Source: Artocarpus heterophyllus (lineage: Eukaryota > Streptophyta > Magnoliopsida > Rosales > Moraceae). Taken from it: DNA of 64,000 nt. The notes beneath the pieces are model-generated. The model ran no database searches. It was not told the origin of the DNA and saw nothing but the letters and a program-made list of their open reading frames with translations. Both the position numbers and the translations under genes were made by a program. The stretch lies in contig CM046353.1 of the NCBI GenBank assembly GCA_025403435.1, positions 23,928,714-23,992,713 on the forward strand, read 5' to 3'. This document shows positions 46,801 through 60,000 of this stretch, piece by piece (position 1 is the stretch's first letter; every line of letters starts with the position of its first letter).

Positions 46801-48148
46801 CTCTAGAAAATCTAATGAACTTTGGAACTTCACGTGTCAGCTCTCCTCCTATCTATCTACGGAAATAGTTCACTTTCGTAAAAGGTTGGGGACTAATGGA
46901 GTAATTTACCCTTAAAAAAATAAGGCCAAAGCATAAAAACTTCTCACTGTCTAACGCTTCTAAAACCCTTCTTTTTCAATCCTCTTTGCAATGTTCACCA
47001 AATCCTAACTCTTTTTCACACCTATTCTTAAAAAATAAATATAAAACCTATTTTTTCATACTTCTATGAAATTTTGATCATTTTTTTGGCCCCCCATCCA
47101 TGGCAGCTATGGGACCAACAAGTATTCCTCAAGCCCAATCCTCCTCCAAGATAGTGTCCACACCATCATTGTTGTAGTCCACGTTGTCATCAACGCCGTC
47201 TGCATCAATCTCGGCCTCAAGGAGATGTAGAAGATGATCTCTGCCGCCAATAACAACGCAACCATCCTTAAGCTCATAGAGGTCTTCTAGCCAACTGCCA
47301 ACATACTTGTTGAGCCCTCCGAATCTTAGGATGTAGCCACACGTCGTCATTGTCGCGCACTGCTGCCTTTTGTTGTTTATTCTTTCCCTTCTTTTTTGTT
47401 GTTCTTTTTTCAAAGGGAAAGGAAATTTCCTTTCATTGAAAAAAAATGGACAAGAAAAAAAGGTGATATTTGTGAAATTAATTTGTGTAACTAGTTTGAA
47501 GTTTGTTGTAATTAGATTTTTTTAATGAATCAAATAGGTTCTCCTTCTTCTTCTTGATCAGAATTTTTCTATTATGGTTTTTTGATTTCAATATTCCTTC
47601 CATGTATGTGAAGCAGTGAAGGTGTATGTTATCCTAGTATCCAGCTAGATCTATGGTTTGTTTATCTCAATTGATTATAAATATGGGTCCTCTTTTTTTC
47701 TCTATTGAGATATGAATTTATTTATTAAGCAAGCTCCATGAGCATATTGGTTACCACAGAGGAGGCAACCATCCCATGAGGAACAAAGCCATTAAACTTA
47801 GAATTTGTTCATGGTTGGTTTGTCCCTATTCTGAATCTGGATTTTATTGTTCACGTGTTTTTGTATTTTTAAGTCTCCTTTAGAGGTATTCTTCTAGATC
47901 TGAAGCTTCTAGGTCTAGATTTAGAAGATGACTCATCGTCCAAGATCGTTGTTTGTGCAGAAGAACTCTAAGATTTTCTACTTTTCCCTATTCATGAGAT
48001 TGTTTGCTTTGATTATTCAAAGTAGTAAGGAAAAGAAAATCTGGGTTTGTTTAAAGTATCATCCATGAGCTACAAAGACATTTAAAGTATCGCTCGTGAG
48101 CAACAAATCTTGGTTTGTATAGAAATCTAGGTTTGTTTAAAGTATTAG
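43843..48148. other. Non-LTR-family DNA without a recognisable gene
   Basis: Begins with the second CCACA (43843-43847) and continues the sequence interrupted at 14376. Contents are as follows. An A/T-rich part with poly-A and poly-T runs spans 43848-45120 and 45380-45700. A GC- and CpG-richer pocket at 45150-45360 has a partly repeated GGAGGCCGTCGA unit. At 46080-46900 a stretch has CCATAAATAG (about 46474) followed by TTCATTCAAGAAGCC, resembling the promoter part of an old LTR or a Pol II transcript. At 47120-47420 is a short Asp-rich minus frame I cannot assign. No family domain is visible. Confidence 0.5.
45150..45360. other. CpG-rich pocket with gene-like composition
   Basis: GC-rich for this window. 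GGCAGTTGGAGGCCGTCGA and GGCGATTGGAGGCCGTCGA occur about 46 bp apart as an imperfect direct repeat. Both strands are open for short distances; the minus strand includes CNFACMANDDFFLEDLHPMA. This could be an exon remnant, but I do not recognise the family and no splice sites or longer frame support it. Confidence 0.3.
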
Positions 48149-49993
48149 TGTCACACCCCGAAGTACAGGAGGTGAGGTGTCAGGTTAATTAAGATAATTA
48201 ATGAAAATTTAGTGAAAACATGAGCTTAAGTATTTAAATTAATTATGAAAATATGGATAATTTTAAAGCCCCTTTTTAAAACAAGCATTTATAATAATTA
48301 AACAAATAAGAATATCAAAGTAAATAATAAGAAAGTGCAAAGAAATAAAAGAAACGAGAATGGGTCCCACTAATCCATGTCTTGTGCACACACATAGTAC
48401 TGACAATATTATATTACAACCACAGTCTAAGTAAAGAGAAAGTTAAAATGTTACATGCCTTGATTTTATAACTTAAATAACCTACTAGGTTCTTCTACCG
48501 CTCCTATGTCCTGTCTATGGACTATTCTCCGAACCTAAGCTGAAATCCACTTAGAGGGGAAAAGGTTTGAAAACAAATAAAATGTGAGCAAAAGGCTCAG
48601 TAGGACTATATTTTAGGAAACATTAAATTTTAAAAGGAAATTTCATTGTTCAAGAAATTACTTAAGAAAAAGACTTGAATAAATAAAATTAAACAAAATC
48701 AGTCTTACCCAAAACAGTTTATTGGTCAACCAGAAAGAACATCATTTTCTTTTCCTAGGCAAACCATACGTATAACACCACCGTAGTGGCCCAGCTGGTT
48801 TTGGGACCTGCCCCTAAGGTCGCACGCTATACGATCCGACCTCTAATATGGCATCATGCCCTTATATTCTTTTCTACCATTATTTAAAACCCATTTACCA
48901 AGTATTTTCATTTACATTCGTTATGGAGTTCATTATGAAATTTACCTTAATCAACGGTTTATGAAAATAACCGATAAAATTTTCTTTTTCAATCAGCCAT
49001 TGAAAACATTTTGATAAAAACCCTTTTTAAGGGCAAAATCATTTGCAACTGGTTACCAAAGAAAAGGGGTGGAAGTCCTACCTCAATACTCATGCCGGTG
49101 TCCCATACCGTAATCCTGGTCCGCTATACGTTAGCTCCGCGAAACTCCAAACGACCTTAAATAGAAACTAGGTCTATCAGTATCTAGTTTAAGATATTCT
49201 ACGTTGCTAAACTATTTCATGGTGTTCTAGTGTGCCATATATACTTGTATAATCATTTTACAAAGTTAGAATTTCAATCAAGATTCAAAACAGTAAAAAT
49301 GAATGAAAAATCACAAAATCTCACCATGCCCGGTCGGCCTGCCGGTCACCCTAGTTCGGCCGGCTGAACTGTGTAGTTCGGCCGGCTGAACTGTGTAGTT
49401 CGGCCTGCCAAAAGACCAGGTTCGGTCGACCGAATCTTTCTAGGTTTGGCCTGCCAGACGTATGAATCCGGCCTATCGAACTAGAAAATTCTAGAATTTT
49501 TCAAGCACAGGTTCTCGGTCTCCCGAGCCCCAATCTTCATTTCAACCTATTTTTCTCATTTCTCAGGCATGGAAATCAATCATAGATGATAGGAAAACAT
49601 AATAGGGCACTTTTAAACTCATTTAAACAAGATTTGCACACAAAATCCAAGAAAATCTGAAAATGGAGAAAAATAAAAAATCTTGATTTGAATTCGTTTT
49701 GCTTCAAACAAAACTCAGATCCTAGTTGTTCTAGGTTTTCCTAACTTAGATCAAAGGTTTTCTAAGTTCAAATAAGCTCAAATTTCAAAATGCAAGAAAA
49801 ATTAAAAATTTGAAAAAGTTTTGAAAATTTGAAAACTAACCTTGGATTAAGCTTTGAATCATGTTTTTGGTCGTCCATTTGAGCTCCCGAGCTTCCAATC
49901 TACTAAGCACCGAAGCTTGGGCTTGATTTGGAATCAAAAATTTGGAGAGAGATTGAGAGGGAAAGAGAGACAGAAAGAGAGAGAGACACGCGA

Positions 49994-50033
<40 letters not shown>

Positions 50034-50348
50034 GAGAGTGAGGGAGAGAAAATGAGAGATGAGAGATTAAATAGAGGGAAAATTGGCAGTTTTATTGTGC
50101 AAAAACCATATGCCACCCACGTTTTGGTAAAACGGGATATATTTGACTTCTGACAAATGGTTTTGTTCCATATATTCAAAATGGCAATTAAAACAATTAG
50201 AAATAACTAAAAATCATTAAAATAATCAAAATAACTTTAAATTCAAAAATTTCACAAAATGATCAAATTAAGTTTAAAGTATTCATTATGGCACACTAAT
50301 CCACCATTTACACTCTAATATTACTTAATAAATTTTTGGGTCGTTACA
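48149..50348 (-). repeat. 3' LTR of gypsy G2
   Basis: TGTCACACCCCGAAG to GGGTCGTTACA, 2,200 bp. It is aligned throughout with the G1 LTRs and carries the GC-rich palindrome cluster (49333-49482, including TTCGGCCGGCTGAACTG twice in a row) and a GA microsatellite (about 49940-50060). The polypurine tract follows inside at about 50349-50368. Confidence 0.92.
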
Positions 50349-50379
50349 ACTCCCACCCTTAAAAGAAATTTCACCCTCG

Positions 50380-52010
50380 AAATTCACAAATCATCTCAAA
50401 AACAAAACAAATGTGGATACAACTCTTGCATGCTTGATTCTAATTCCCAAGTGGCTTCATCAACCCCGTGATGCTGCCACATGACCTTTACTAACGGTAT
50501 ATCACAACGACGCAAGCTGATCACTTTTCGATCAATAATCTGAATCGGCACTTCCTTGTACGTTGTGTCTTCCTGAACCTGTACATCGTGAAATAAAACT
50601 ATCTTATGCTGCTCAAGCGGACACTTCTTAAGCATCGACACATGGATTGCATCATGAACATGAGAGAGTTTAGGTGGAAGGTCGAGCCGATAAGCGACCA
50701 TACCAACACGTTGAGTGATCTTGAACGGTCCAACATATCTTAGTGCAAGCTTACCACTTACCCTGAATCATATAATGCCTTTACGAGGTGATACTTTCAA
50801 GAGAACAAAATCTCCCACATCAAACTCCATGGTCAACGTCTTCTATCTGCATAACTCTTCTGTCGACTCTGAGCTACCTTCAATCGGTCTCGAATTACGG
50901 CGACTTTCTCATTGCTATCGTAAATCTCATCTGGTTCTACCTAACACATTGGTGATCGACACAGTCGTCCATACAGTGCCTCAAACGGTGCCATGCCAAT
51001 GCTTGATTGATAGCTGTTGTTGTACGCGAACTCTGCCAGATGCAAATATTTCTTCTAGTTCTCGCTAAAGTTTAATGCATAAGCACACAACATGTCCTCG
51101 AGAATCTGATAACTCGCTCAGATTGTCCATCGGTCTGAGGATGAAATGTCATACTAAAATTCAAATCTATACCTAAAGCCTCCTGAAAGCTTCTCTAGTA
51201 CTTAGCATTGAACCTGATGTCTCTATCGGATGTGATGGACAAAGGAACTTCGTGCAATCTTACTATATTCTGCAGGTACAATTCTCTGAGAACCTTTCTC
51301 AAACATGTCAACCTTAACAAGATGAAATGCATCAATTTTGTTAACCTGTCGACCGCAGCCTAAATCGCATCATGCCTTTGCTACGTCCTTGGCAAACCGG
51401 TAAGAAAATCCATCATCACGTGCTCCCATTTCCACCCTAGAATAGGAAGTGGCTGAAGCTAACCTGCTGGCTTTTAATGCTCGGCTTTCACTTGAAGACA
51501 CGTCGCACACTTGGCTACGTATTCCCGGACGTCTTTCTTCATACCTCTCCACCAATATTGCCTCTTCAAATCACAATACATTTTCATGCTCCCTAGATGA
51601 ATAGCGAACTAAGACTTATGGGCTTCGTCCATGATGGCTTTCATCACCTTTGCGATTTTTGGAACTGCTAGGTGCTTTCGAAAGTACAACGATCCATCGG
51701 CATGTACTCTCTATTCTTTAAATTGATATCTGTTTTGGATCCGTGTCCAGATTCCCCATAGATGCTGGTCTTGCCACTGATTTTGTTTCACTATCTGAAC
51801 AAGAGCTGGGGTCATCTCCATATGGTACACTGAAACTCAATCATAGTCTTTATAATACTAGAGTCCGTACTCACTCATTGTCGCATCTCTCTCCCAATCT
51901 TCAAGAGCCAAACAAGTGAGAATTCCTTAAGACTTCCTACTAAGTGCATCCGCGACTACATTAGCTTTCCCAGGATGGTACTACAGTGCAAAATCATAAT
52001 CCTCCATGTA
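50380..52010 (-). pseudogene. G2 integrase and chromodomain-like region
   Basis: C-terminal segment 50396-50701 is open and reads HVSMLKKCPLEQHK ... IPLVKVMWQHHGVDEATWELE, with Trp retained where G1 has a stop. Upstream, integrase pieces can be aligned to G1 but contain many nonsense codons and frameshifts between 50710 and 52010. Non-functional. Confidence 0.85.
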
Positions 52011-52022
52011 CTCCATCCACCT

Positions 52023-53180
52023 TCACTGCCTCAAGTTAAGATCCCTTTGAGTGAACAGATACCTCAAACTCTTATGATAGGAAAAAACCTGAAATGTCAC
52101 CCCATACAAATAACATCTCCAGATCTTTAGAGTGTGAATCACGGCTACGAGCTCCAAATCGTGAGTAGGGTAGTTCTGCTCATGAGGTCTTAAATATCTT
52201 GATCCGCACGCCACCACGAGTCCATGTTGCATCAACACGCACCCAAGTCCGCATCCTGAAGCATCTGTGTAAACCTCGTACGGCTCATCACTGTTGGGAA
52301 TAACCAATAGTAGGGCTAAAGTCAACCGATTCTTTAATTCTTGAAAAGCAAGCTCACATTCTTCATCCCACTCAAACCTGATGTTCTTCCTTATCAATCT
52401 TGTCAACGGAGCTGATATCTTCGAAAAATCCTTCACAAACTTCCTATAATACCTTGTAAGTCCCAAGAAACTACGAATTTCTACTACATTCCTCGGTCTC
52501 TCCCATTCCACTATGGCTTCTATCTTGGACGGATCCACTGAAATACCATGCTCGGAGATGACATGATCTAGAAACTTGACTTCTATCAACCAAAACTCGC
52601 ACTTCTCTTTCTTAGCGTACAACTGGTGCTCCCGCAGAGTTTAAAGCATGATTTTGAGATGCTGCTCATGCTCCTCCCAAGTCTTAGAATACACTAAAAT
52701 ATCATCGATGAACATGATCACGAACTAATCTAGATAAGGCCTAAATATCCTGTTCATCAAATCCATGAAAGTTGTCAGAGCGTTTGTTAACCCAAACAGC
52801 ATCACTAGAAACTCAAAGTGTCCATACCGGGTCTTGAAAGCTGTCTTGGGAATGTCTTCTTCTTTAATCCTAAGCTGGTGGTATCCCGAACACAAATCTA
52901 TCTTCAAGAAATACCGTGAGCCTCCCAACTGATCAAACAGTTCATCGATCCTGGGCAAAGGATACTTATTCTTCACCGTGATTCGATTTAGGTGCTAATA
53001 ATCTATACACAACATGAGAGTCCCATGATGTTTCTTAGCGAACAAAATCGGTGCTCCCCACGGTGATATACTATTCTGAATATATCCCTTATCAGCAAGC
53101 TCCTAGAGTTGTTTACTTAATTCTTTCATCTCTGTCGGAGCCATCCGATAAGATGCTACTGAAATCGGTGCCGTTCCTGG
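52023..53180 (-). pseudogene. G2 RNase H and reverse transcriptase
   Basis: RNase H and the end of RT form one open stretch (52023-52622, with [34 protein letters not shown] and [16 protein letters not shown]). The RT core is at 52650-52976 with [32 protein letters not shown] and [15 protein letters not shown] stop just before FVIMF (about 52725) and one after the catalytic block break it. Confidence 0.88.
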
Positions 53181-53379
53181 AAGCAACTCAATACCAAATT
53201 TGATCTCCCGATGCGGTGGTAATCCTGGCAACTCGTCGGGGAAGACATCTTCCTACTCATCAACCACTAGGATTGTTACATTTCTTCTTGAGGCATAGGG
53301 TTCTATTTCTAGGTTCATGAGGAAGGCATAGCAAGCTAGGTTCTTTCGCCCTCCAAGACATGTCTTCACGAGATGCTCA

Positions 53380-53780
53380 TTCATTAATCAATCACCACCA
53401 CCTTGGTAAGTGATCATCGTCCCCCTATCAGACACTAGGGTCACTTTTCTAAGCTGGCAGTCTACAACTGCATTATATCTTGACAGCCAGTCCATCCCTA
53501 GGACTACATCATATGATCTCATGGGGAGTACAATCAAATCACTTTTCAAAATCTCATCCCCGATCTTTATTTTACAAGCTTTACATACACAATTTACACA
53601 CACCTGCCCCAAGGGTGAAGCTATAACTAGGGGTTCATCAAACTTTTCTATTTCTAATCCTAAGGCATGTACAAAAGAACTCAAAATGAGAGAATGAGTG
53701 GTACTAGTATCAAATAAAACATGAGTTAAGGATCAAGAAACTAGGATAGTACCATCGACAACTACATTTCTAGTCTGGAC
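53380..53780 (-). pseudogene. G2 aspartic protease region
   Basis: The frame holds FDTSTTHSLI (about 53693-53722), then LSSFVHALGLEIEKFDEP and VVLGMDWLSRYNAVVDC. The catalytic Asp is present but the usual G-A-S after it is replaced, so activity is doubtful. Open for about 98 codons, with stops on both sides. Confidence 0.83.
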
Positions 53781-53859
53781 ATCCGAACTCCCTGTTGTCA
53801 TCACATGAACCTAAACTATAGCTTTTCCTTTTCCTTTGCCAACATTGCTAGATCCTGGA

Positions 53860-54955
53860 TTAGTCAGCCGATAGTACTGTGACGGAGGTGGCTGCACGCT
53901 AGCGATACTCGACGCTCGATACTAAGGGGCATTACGTTGGAAGTTCTGCGGCTGGTGTCCTTGCACTGGATATGGCTGTTGCTGAGGAGAGAACTGATGA
54001 AACTGAAGCTGAGGAAACTACTGAGGCGAGGGTAGAGTCTGAGGCTGAGGCTGACGATTGGCACCTTCTCTGGCCTGAAATCGTAAATGAGCACTCCTGA
54101 TTGGGCAATTCCTCTTGAGATGTCCCAGCTGCTAACAATAATGACAATGAAAACTGTAGGGGTTGCTGCGCCCGCTGCTAGATGAACTATTGCTACCACT
54201 ATTCATGCCACCCTATTTGTTCTTTCCCAGAGTTGGACGGCTACTAGTGCTCCTCTTACCGCTCCTCTGTGGTCCTCCTAACTTCTTTGCTAGATCCTCA
54301 CAGTACTGCGTATAATCATTTTCCACTGATATCGTTGATGACACAAGCTCTCCAAAATTCTTGAGTCGTAGGGCAACCACCTGTTGTCGAATAAGAGCCT
54401 TGAGTCCTTCTTGAAACTTAATACATTTATCATGTTTTGATGCCACTGTCGATGGAGCAAACCTGGTCAGCTCATTAAACTTTGCCCCATACTCCCAAAC
54501 TGACATATCACCCTGCTGCAACCTGTAGAACTTAGCCACCTTCTGGTCTCTATATCCTTGCAGAAAGTATCGATCGTAGAACAGCTCCTTAAACCTGTCC
54601 CAACTGATGTTACCATTGCATTCCAAGCGTTTAGCCTGCTTCCATCAGGTGTTGGTGCCACCTTCGAACTTATATGCAGTAACTCCACACGATACTCAGC
54701 TGGCACACCAAGAGTATCTAAGTGTTTCACGATCGAGTCCAGCCAATACTCTGCCACTTGCAGATCGCCATTTTCATGAAAAGTTGGTATAGACGCATTC
54801 AAAAACTCCTTCAAATACATATGTCAACAACTAACATCAGAATCCTCTGGTCTTGCCCTAGCTGCCATTTGCCAAAATGTAGCAAACATGGCTCTCATCA
54901 TGCCCTCATCATTTCCAAACTCGGCATCAGCTGTCAAATGACATCTAGGCGCCAT
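53860..54955 (-). pseudogene. G2 gag
   Basis: The ATG at 54955 starts MAPRCHLTADAEF. The gag domain includes FKELFYDRYFLQGYRD, FYRLQQGDMSVWEYGAKFNE and ISVENDYTQYCED. The zinc-knuckle region near 54110-54160 reads CHYC followed by a stop. Breaks lie near 54830 and 54640. It lacks the 222-bp duplication found in G1. Confidence 0.87.
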
Positions 54956-55047
54956 CCTCTCACTTCTAAAAACAAAATTTGGACTGTCAATGGTATTTCA
55001 TTGTCATACTTATGTGTGCACAATTCCTAAGTTCATAACCTTGAGCT

Positions 55048-57061
55048 TGTTGGAAACAAAGTGCGCAGCGGAATTTTTTTAAAATTTTTCATCAGAGTAA
55101 TTTCCCAAAACACAAGTTTGACATGTTATATGTATAAATTAAACAGATCTTACTAACCTCAGTATGCCGAAGAACCTCCGCGACCTATGTAGAGAAGTAA
55201 CGTTCCAGAAGAGCCTCAACCAATTGGTCTTCTTTGCTATTCTCTATCCACAACCGGAGTGAGTGTGGGCTCACACGTACAGCTCTTCCACCGGTGACTC
55301 TCCTTCCAACCAATAGAGAGAACCCAAAGCTAGTGTTCGTGATTTGTGAACAAAAGCTCTCAGGGAGTTTTCAGATGCTCACTAGAAGAGTATCACTCTT
55401 AATCTCTCAAATTGATCTTAGTAAATCATTAGACTCACTCCCTTTTTATACCTATTGGTCCTTGGGGTCAGTCCATATCAGATTAGGTCTCAAAAATCGA
55501 AACAGAATCAAGTTCGGATCAATATCTGATAAGATACGCGTGAAAAACGCGTAATCTTAACTGTCGCGGTCGGCATGCCGAACTGTGAGATAGGCAGGCC
55601 GAACTTTCTGATCGGCAGGCCGAACTGCCGAGAAAAAATCTCCGCGAATCTTTTATTTTCCACCCGAGATTCTAAAGGATAAAGTCTCAGTTTTGATTCA
55701 AATAGCCCAATAGAAAAGATATCTGATCAAAACAAACTTTATCAAGATAATCTCTAAGAAAATAAATCAATTCACAATAATTCTACAAGTTTATCTTGTT
55801 CTAATTGTCCAAAATTAAAACAACCGATAAACAGACAAGAATTATCCGAACGCCATAATTCAACAAGTTCATCTTGAACTAATTTCTTACATAATTAATT
55901 CAACCGATAAACAGACATGAATTATTTGATTCTTCTAAATTTTAAACCAATCTGATAAATCCGACATAAGTCACCAATTATTGGAAAAGCACGCCGTGTC
56001 GTTACAGGATTTTGTGAGCTAGCAAAGGGGACCAAAATGGACCTATAAAGTTCAAGCTCATGATAATTATGAAACCCAATATCCCAGATATACATTTCAC
56101 AATTATCAACTCCAACGCTACTCCACTAAAAGCTTGGAGCTGCACTCTCGAACTTTATAGAATTACGAAGCTCGTGTAGCTAAGTCTCCATGACATATCA
56201 TAGTGTATCGCATCCCCATATGATCATCCATAATCGGCTTAAGGACAAGTTCTGTCTTACCTTCCCGATTATTTTTATCTTACGTTCCATTGTCTCACCA
56301 TTAGAAAACTTACCATCCAAAGATAGTATACCATTCGGTTACACCTATGTATCCAAATGGTTGAGCGCTCCAGTTTTTCAATTACAGGACAACGCATATA
56401 AGAGGATATCATTACTCCTAAAGAGGAGCTATGGATTCCATATCTATGAATAACAAGTCTACGCTACCAAGAGTCATGCCTCCAACGTACCGGCATGCAT
56501 GCCACTATAGAGATGTGGGAGTCACCCATTGGTACATCAAAAGACACAAATCGAGACAACGGGCCCATTATTCATCTCAGGATTAAGATACAATACAAAT
56601 GATTGTCTAAAGTGAATCGATTTGCCAAGACAGAATTATTAATCCAAATCAATTCACTTTATGTTCCGATCCAACACATCGTCACCTATGACAACGCGCC
56701 AATGTTTCTATTCACGGAGTCCAACTCCGATGGCCAAGACAAACCATCTCCCAAAAGGGATATAGACAACATAACAATCTTTACATGAATAAAGCGCCCA
56801 ACTTTATTCCCTCGATTGCGGATCATATATTTTAGACCATCACCTTAAGAGTCGTGTCTACCGCATAATCATCCCATCATATGCCCAACTCTTAAGGTTT
56901 AGACTGATAGTCTCAGACTAGTGTTTGCTTATCATACATTCAACAAATATGAACGTAAAGAGGACAATATTTGGTATATATAAATGAATAAATTCTTTAT
57001 TAATAAAAATGTCTCCAAAAACGTATTGCATTTTTACTCCTTAGAGCATACATGTCTAACA
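55048..57061 (-). repeat. 3' LTR of copia F
   Basis: TGTTGGAAACAAAGTGCGC to CATGTCTAACA, 2,014 bp. The GC-palindrome cluster has three units (about 55567-55632) and a reversed TATA box lies near 55441-55452 (CCTTTTTATACC). An antisense frame of 87 codons (56190-56453) is open here, as in three other LTR copies. Confidence 0.95.
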
Positions 57062-57072
57062 ATCTCCCACTT
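57062..57072 (-). promoter_or_regulatory. Polypurine tract of copia F
   Basis: ATCTCCCACTT on + is AAGTGGGAGAT in the element's sense, directly adjoining the LTR. Confidence 0.9.
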
Positions 57073-57075
57073 GCA

Positions 57076-60000
57076 CTAAGTGAGTAAATACTGCAAATTT
57101 CGCATCCCCATAGCTTCCACATGCCTTTCGAAGACTCTCCCAGAAAGTGTCTTCGTAAATGGATCAGCTAAATTGTCCTCTGACGCGATCTTGCACACCG
57201 TGACATGCCCGCTCTCAACGAAGTCCTTTATCACATGATACTTCCGATCAATATGCTTACTCTTCTTGTGAAATCTTGGTTCCTTAGCATTAGCTACCGC
57301 CGCACTGTTATCACAGTACAGTGATACCGCTTTATCCACACCAGGAACTACCTCAAGATCCCCAAGGAACTTGCGGAGCCACACTGCTTCTTTCGAAGCA
57401 TCACTAGCCGCCACATACTCGGCCTCCATCGTTGAATCCGAAGTGCAATCTTGCTTCGCACTTCTCCAACTGATGGCACCGCCACCCAGAGTAAACACAA
57501 ACCCCGATGTCGATTTCCTAGAATCCAGGCAGGATTGAAAATCCGAATCTGTGTATCCTAGAGGAGTTAAATCCTCACCCGAATACACAAGCATATACCC
57601 TCGAGTCCTTCTCAATTACTTGAAAATATGCTTTACCGCAACCCAATGGTTCGGTCCTGGATCCGCCTGAAATCGACTCACAATCCCGACCGCATAGCTA
57701 ATATCCGGTCGAGTGCAAAGCATGGCATACATGAGACTACCTACTGCCGAAGCATAAGGCACCTTCTTCATGTATTCTCTTTCTTCATAAGACTTTGGAG
57801 AGTCTTTCTTAGAAAGAGTAATTCCAGACCTAGATGGTTGCCCACCTTTCTTGGAATCCTGCATTGCAAACCTCCTGAGAATTTTATCTATGTAGCCGGC
57901 CTGTGACAAAGCTATCATTTTGTTCTTCCTATCCCGAAAGATCTGGATACCGAGAACAAAATTAGCCTCACCCAAGTCCTTCATGTCAAACTGCTTGGTC
58001 AACCATAATTTGACCGATGACAACGCCCCAACGTCATTGCCAATTAGCAGAATGTCATCTACATAGAGTAGTAGAAAAACCACCTTCCCATTCTTAATGT
58101 GTTTGTAAACACATGGTTCATCCACATTTTGTGAGAACCCATAAGTCTTGATCACATGATCAAATCTTATGTTCCAAGAACGAGAAGCCTGCTTAAGTCC
58201 ATAAATTGACTTTAGCAGCTTACAAACCTTACCCTCTTGACCCGTGACCTTGAACCCGTCTGGTTGTTCCATATAAATGGACTCATCAAGATAGCCATTC
58301 AAAAAAGCCGTCTTGACATCCATCTGCCAAATCTCGTAGTCGAGAGCGGCAGCTATGGACAAGAGAATCCGGATGGACTTAAGCATGGCTACAGGCGAAA
58401 AGGTTTCCTCATAATCGATTCCTTCCTTTTGCGTATAACCCTTAGCTACCAGTCTAGCCTTAAAGGTTTCGACCTTTCCATCCACTCCTCTTTTCCTCTT
58501 GTAGATCCACTTACTCCTTATGGGTTTTATCCCTTCGGGAAGATCCACAAGCTCCCAGACCCGATTAGTCTCCATAGACTTCATCTCAATGTTCATGGCC
58601 TCTGTCCAGAGTCTTGAATCAACATCCTCCATAGCTTCTGCGTAAGTATAAGGATCCCTGTCATGTTCATCCGGTTCAGCCAAAAAGACCTCCTCATTGA
58701 ACATATACCTCTCAGGTTGACGCCCGATCCTCCCACTACGCCGAAGCCCCTGAGGTTGTTGTTCAGGTTTGTTTGGTTTTTCTAGACCGATCGGAATGGT
58801 TTCGTTTGGAACCTCCGGAGTAAACGGATTACCCCTCAACTCCTCAAGCACCACTTTGCTTTGAGGTTTAAAGTCGTTCATGTAACTCTCCTCAAGGAAA
58901 GTTGCATTAGTTGAAACCACGACTTTATTTTCCTTTGGATTATAGACATAACCCCCTTTAGTCCCTTTTAGATATCCTACAAACACGTAAACTTTCGAAC
59001 GTGCTTCCAACTTATTTGGATCCTTAAACAGGACATGAGCTGGACATCCCCATATGCGAATATGGTTTAAGGATGTCTTCCGTCTTGTCCACAACTCGTG
59101 AGGAGTTTTAGGGACCGATTTTGAAGGCACATTGTTCAAAAGATAACACGCGGTTTGTAGTGCATATCCCCAAAAGGATAAAGGCAATGATGAATAACTC
59201 ATCATGGACCGAATCATGTCCAACAAAGTCCTATTCCTTCTCTCTGCTACGCCATTCTGCTGCGGAGTGCCTGGCGCAGTCAAATGGGATAAAATCCCAT
59301 TCTCTAACAAGTGTCCCAAGAACTCATCAGAAAGGTATTCCCCACCTCGATCAGATCGAAGTGCCTTTATGGGTCTACCCAATTGCTTTTCCACTTCAGC
59401 CCGAAACTCCCTGAACTTATCATAAGTTTCGCTTTTGTGGTGCATTAGGTACACATACCCATATCTTGAGTAATCGTCAATAAAAGTAACGAAGTACTCA
59501 TACCCTCCTCGTGCCCGGATGTTCATCGGTCCGCAAACATCACTATGCACAAGTTCTAGAACCCCTTCGGCCCTATTGCCCTTAGACCCGTATGGTCTTT
59601 TGGTCATTTTACCCTCCAAACAAGACTCACATTGAGGTATAGATTCCACCTTTAAGTGACTTAAAGGTCCATCCCTTACCAACCTTTGAATCCTATTTAG
59701 GTTAATATGGCCAAGGCGCAAATGCCAAAGATAAGTCTTATTAGAGTGAGAAGTTTTAAGTCTTTTTGAGTTATTATCATTTATCTCAGCATTAAGCAAT
59801 AGGTCCATCTTAGGTTTGATAAAATATAGATTATTTTGCATCCATCCAGAACAGATAAAAGATTTGTTTTTACGAATCACCACTTTTTCATTAAAAGATA
59901 CCACGTAGGAGTCTTTAAATAAAGAAGATACAGAAATTAAATTCCTTTTAAATTTAGGAACATAAAAACAATCTCGCAAAATTAAACTCCTATAATTATC

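Larger units (their letters stand above)
48149..55047 (-). mobile_element. Gypsy element G2, cut by copia F
   Basis: Second Tekay/Del-like element on the minus strand. The 3' LTR is 48149-50348, the internal region 50349-55047. The 5' LTR is not seen because copia F is inserted at 55048 and runs off the window. Same family as G1 by gene order and residues, but more decayed in pol. The left flanking five-mer is ATTAG; the matching copy would lie beyond copia F. Confidence 0.92.

Noticed and set aside
47129..47413. 94-codon minus-strand frame with Asp-rich end
   Set aside because: No recognisable domain, a biased C-terminus and no supporting context. Probably chance, though an exon remnant cannot be excluded.
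49960..50065. GA microsatellite as an independent element
   Set aside because: It is at the same place in all three gypsy LTRs, so it is part of the LTR next to the putative TATA box.
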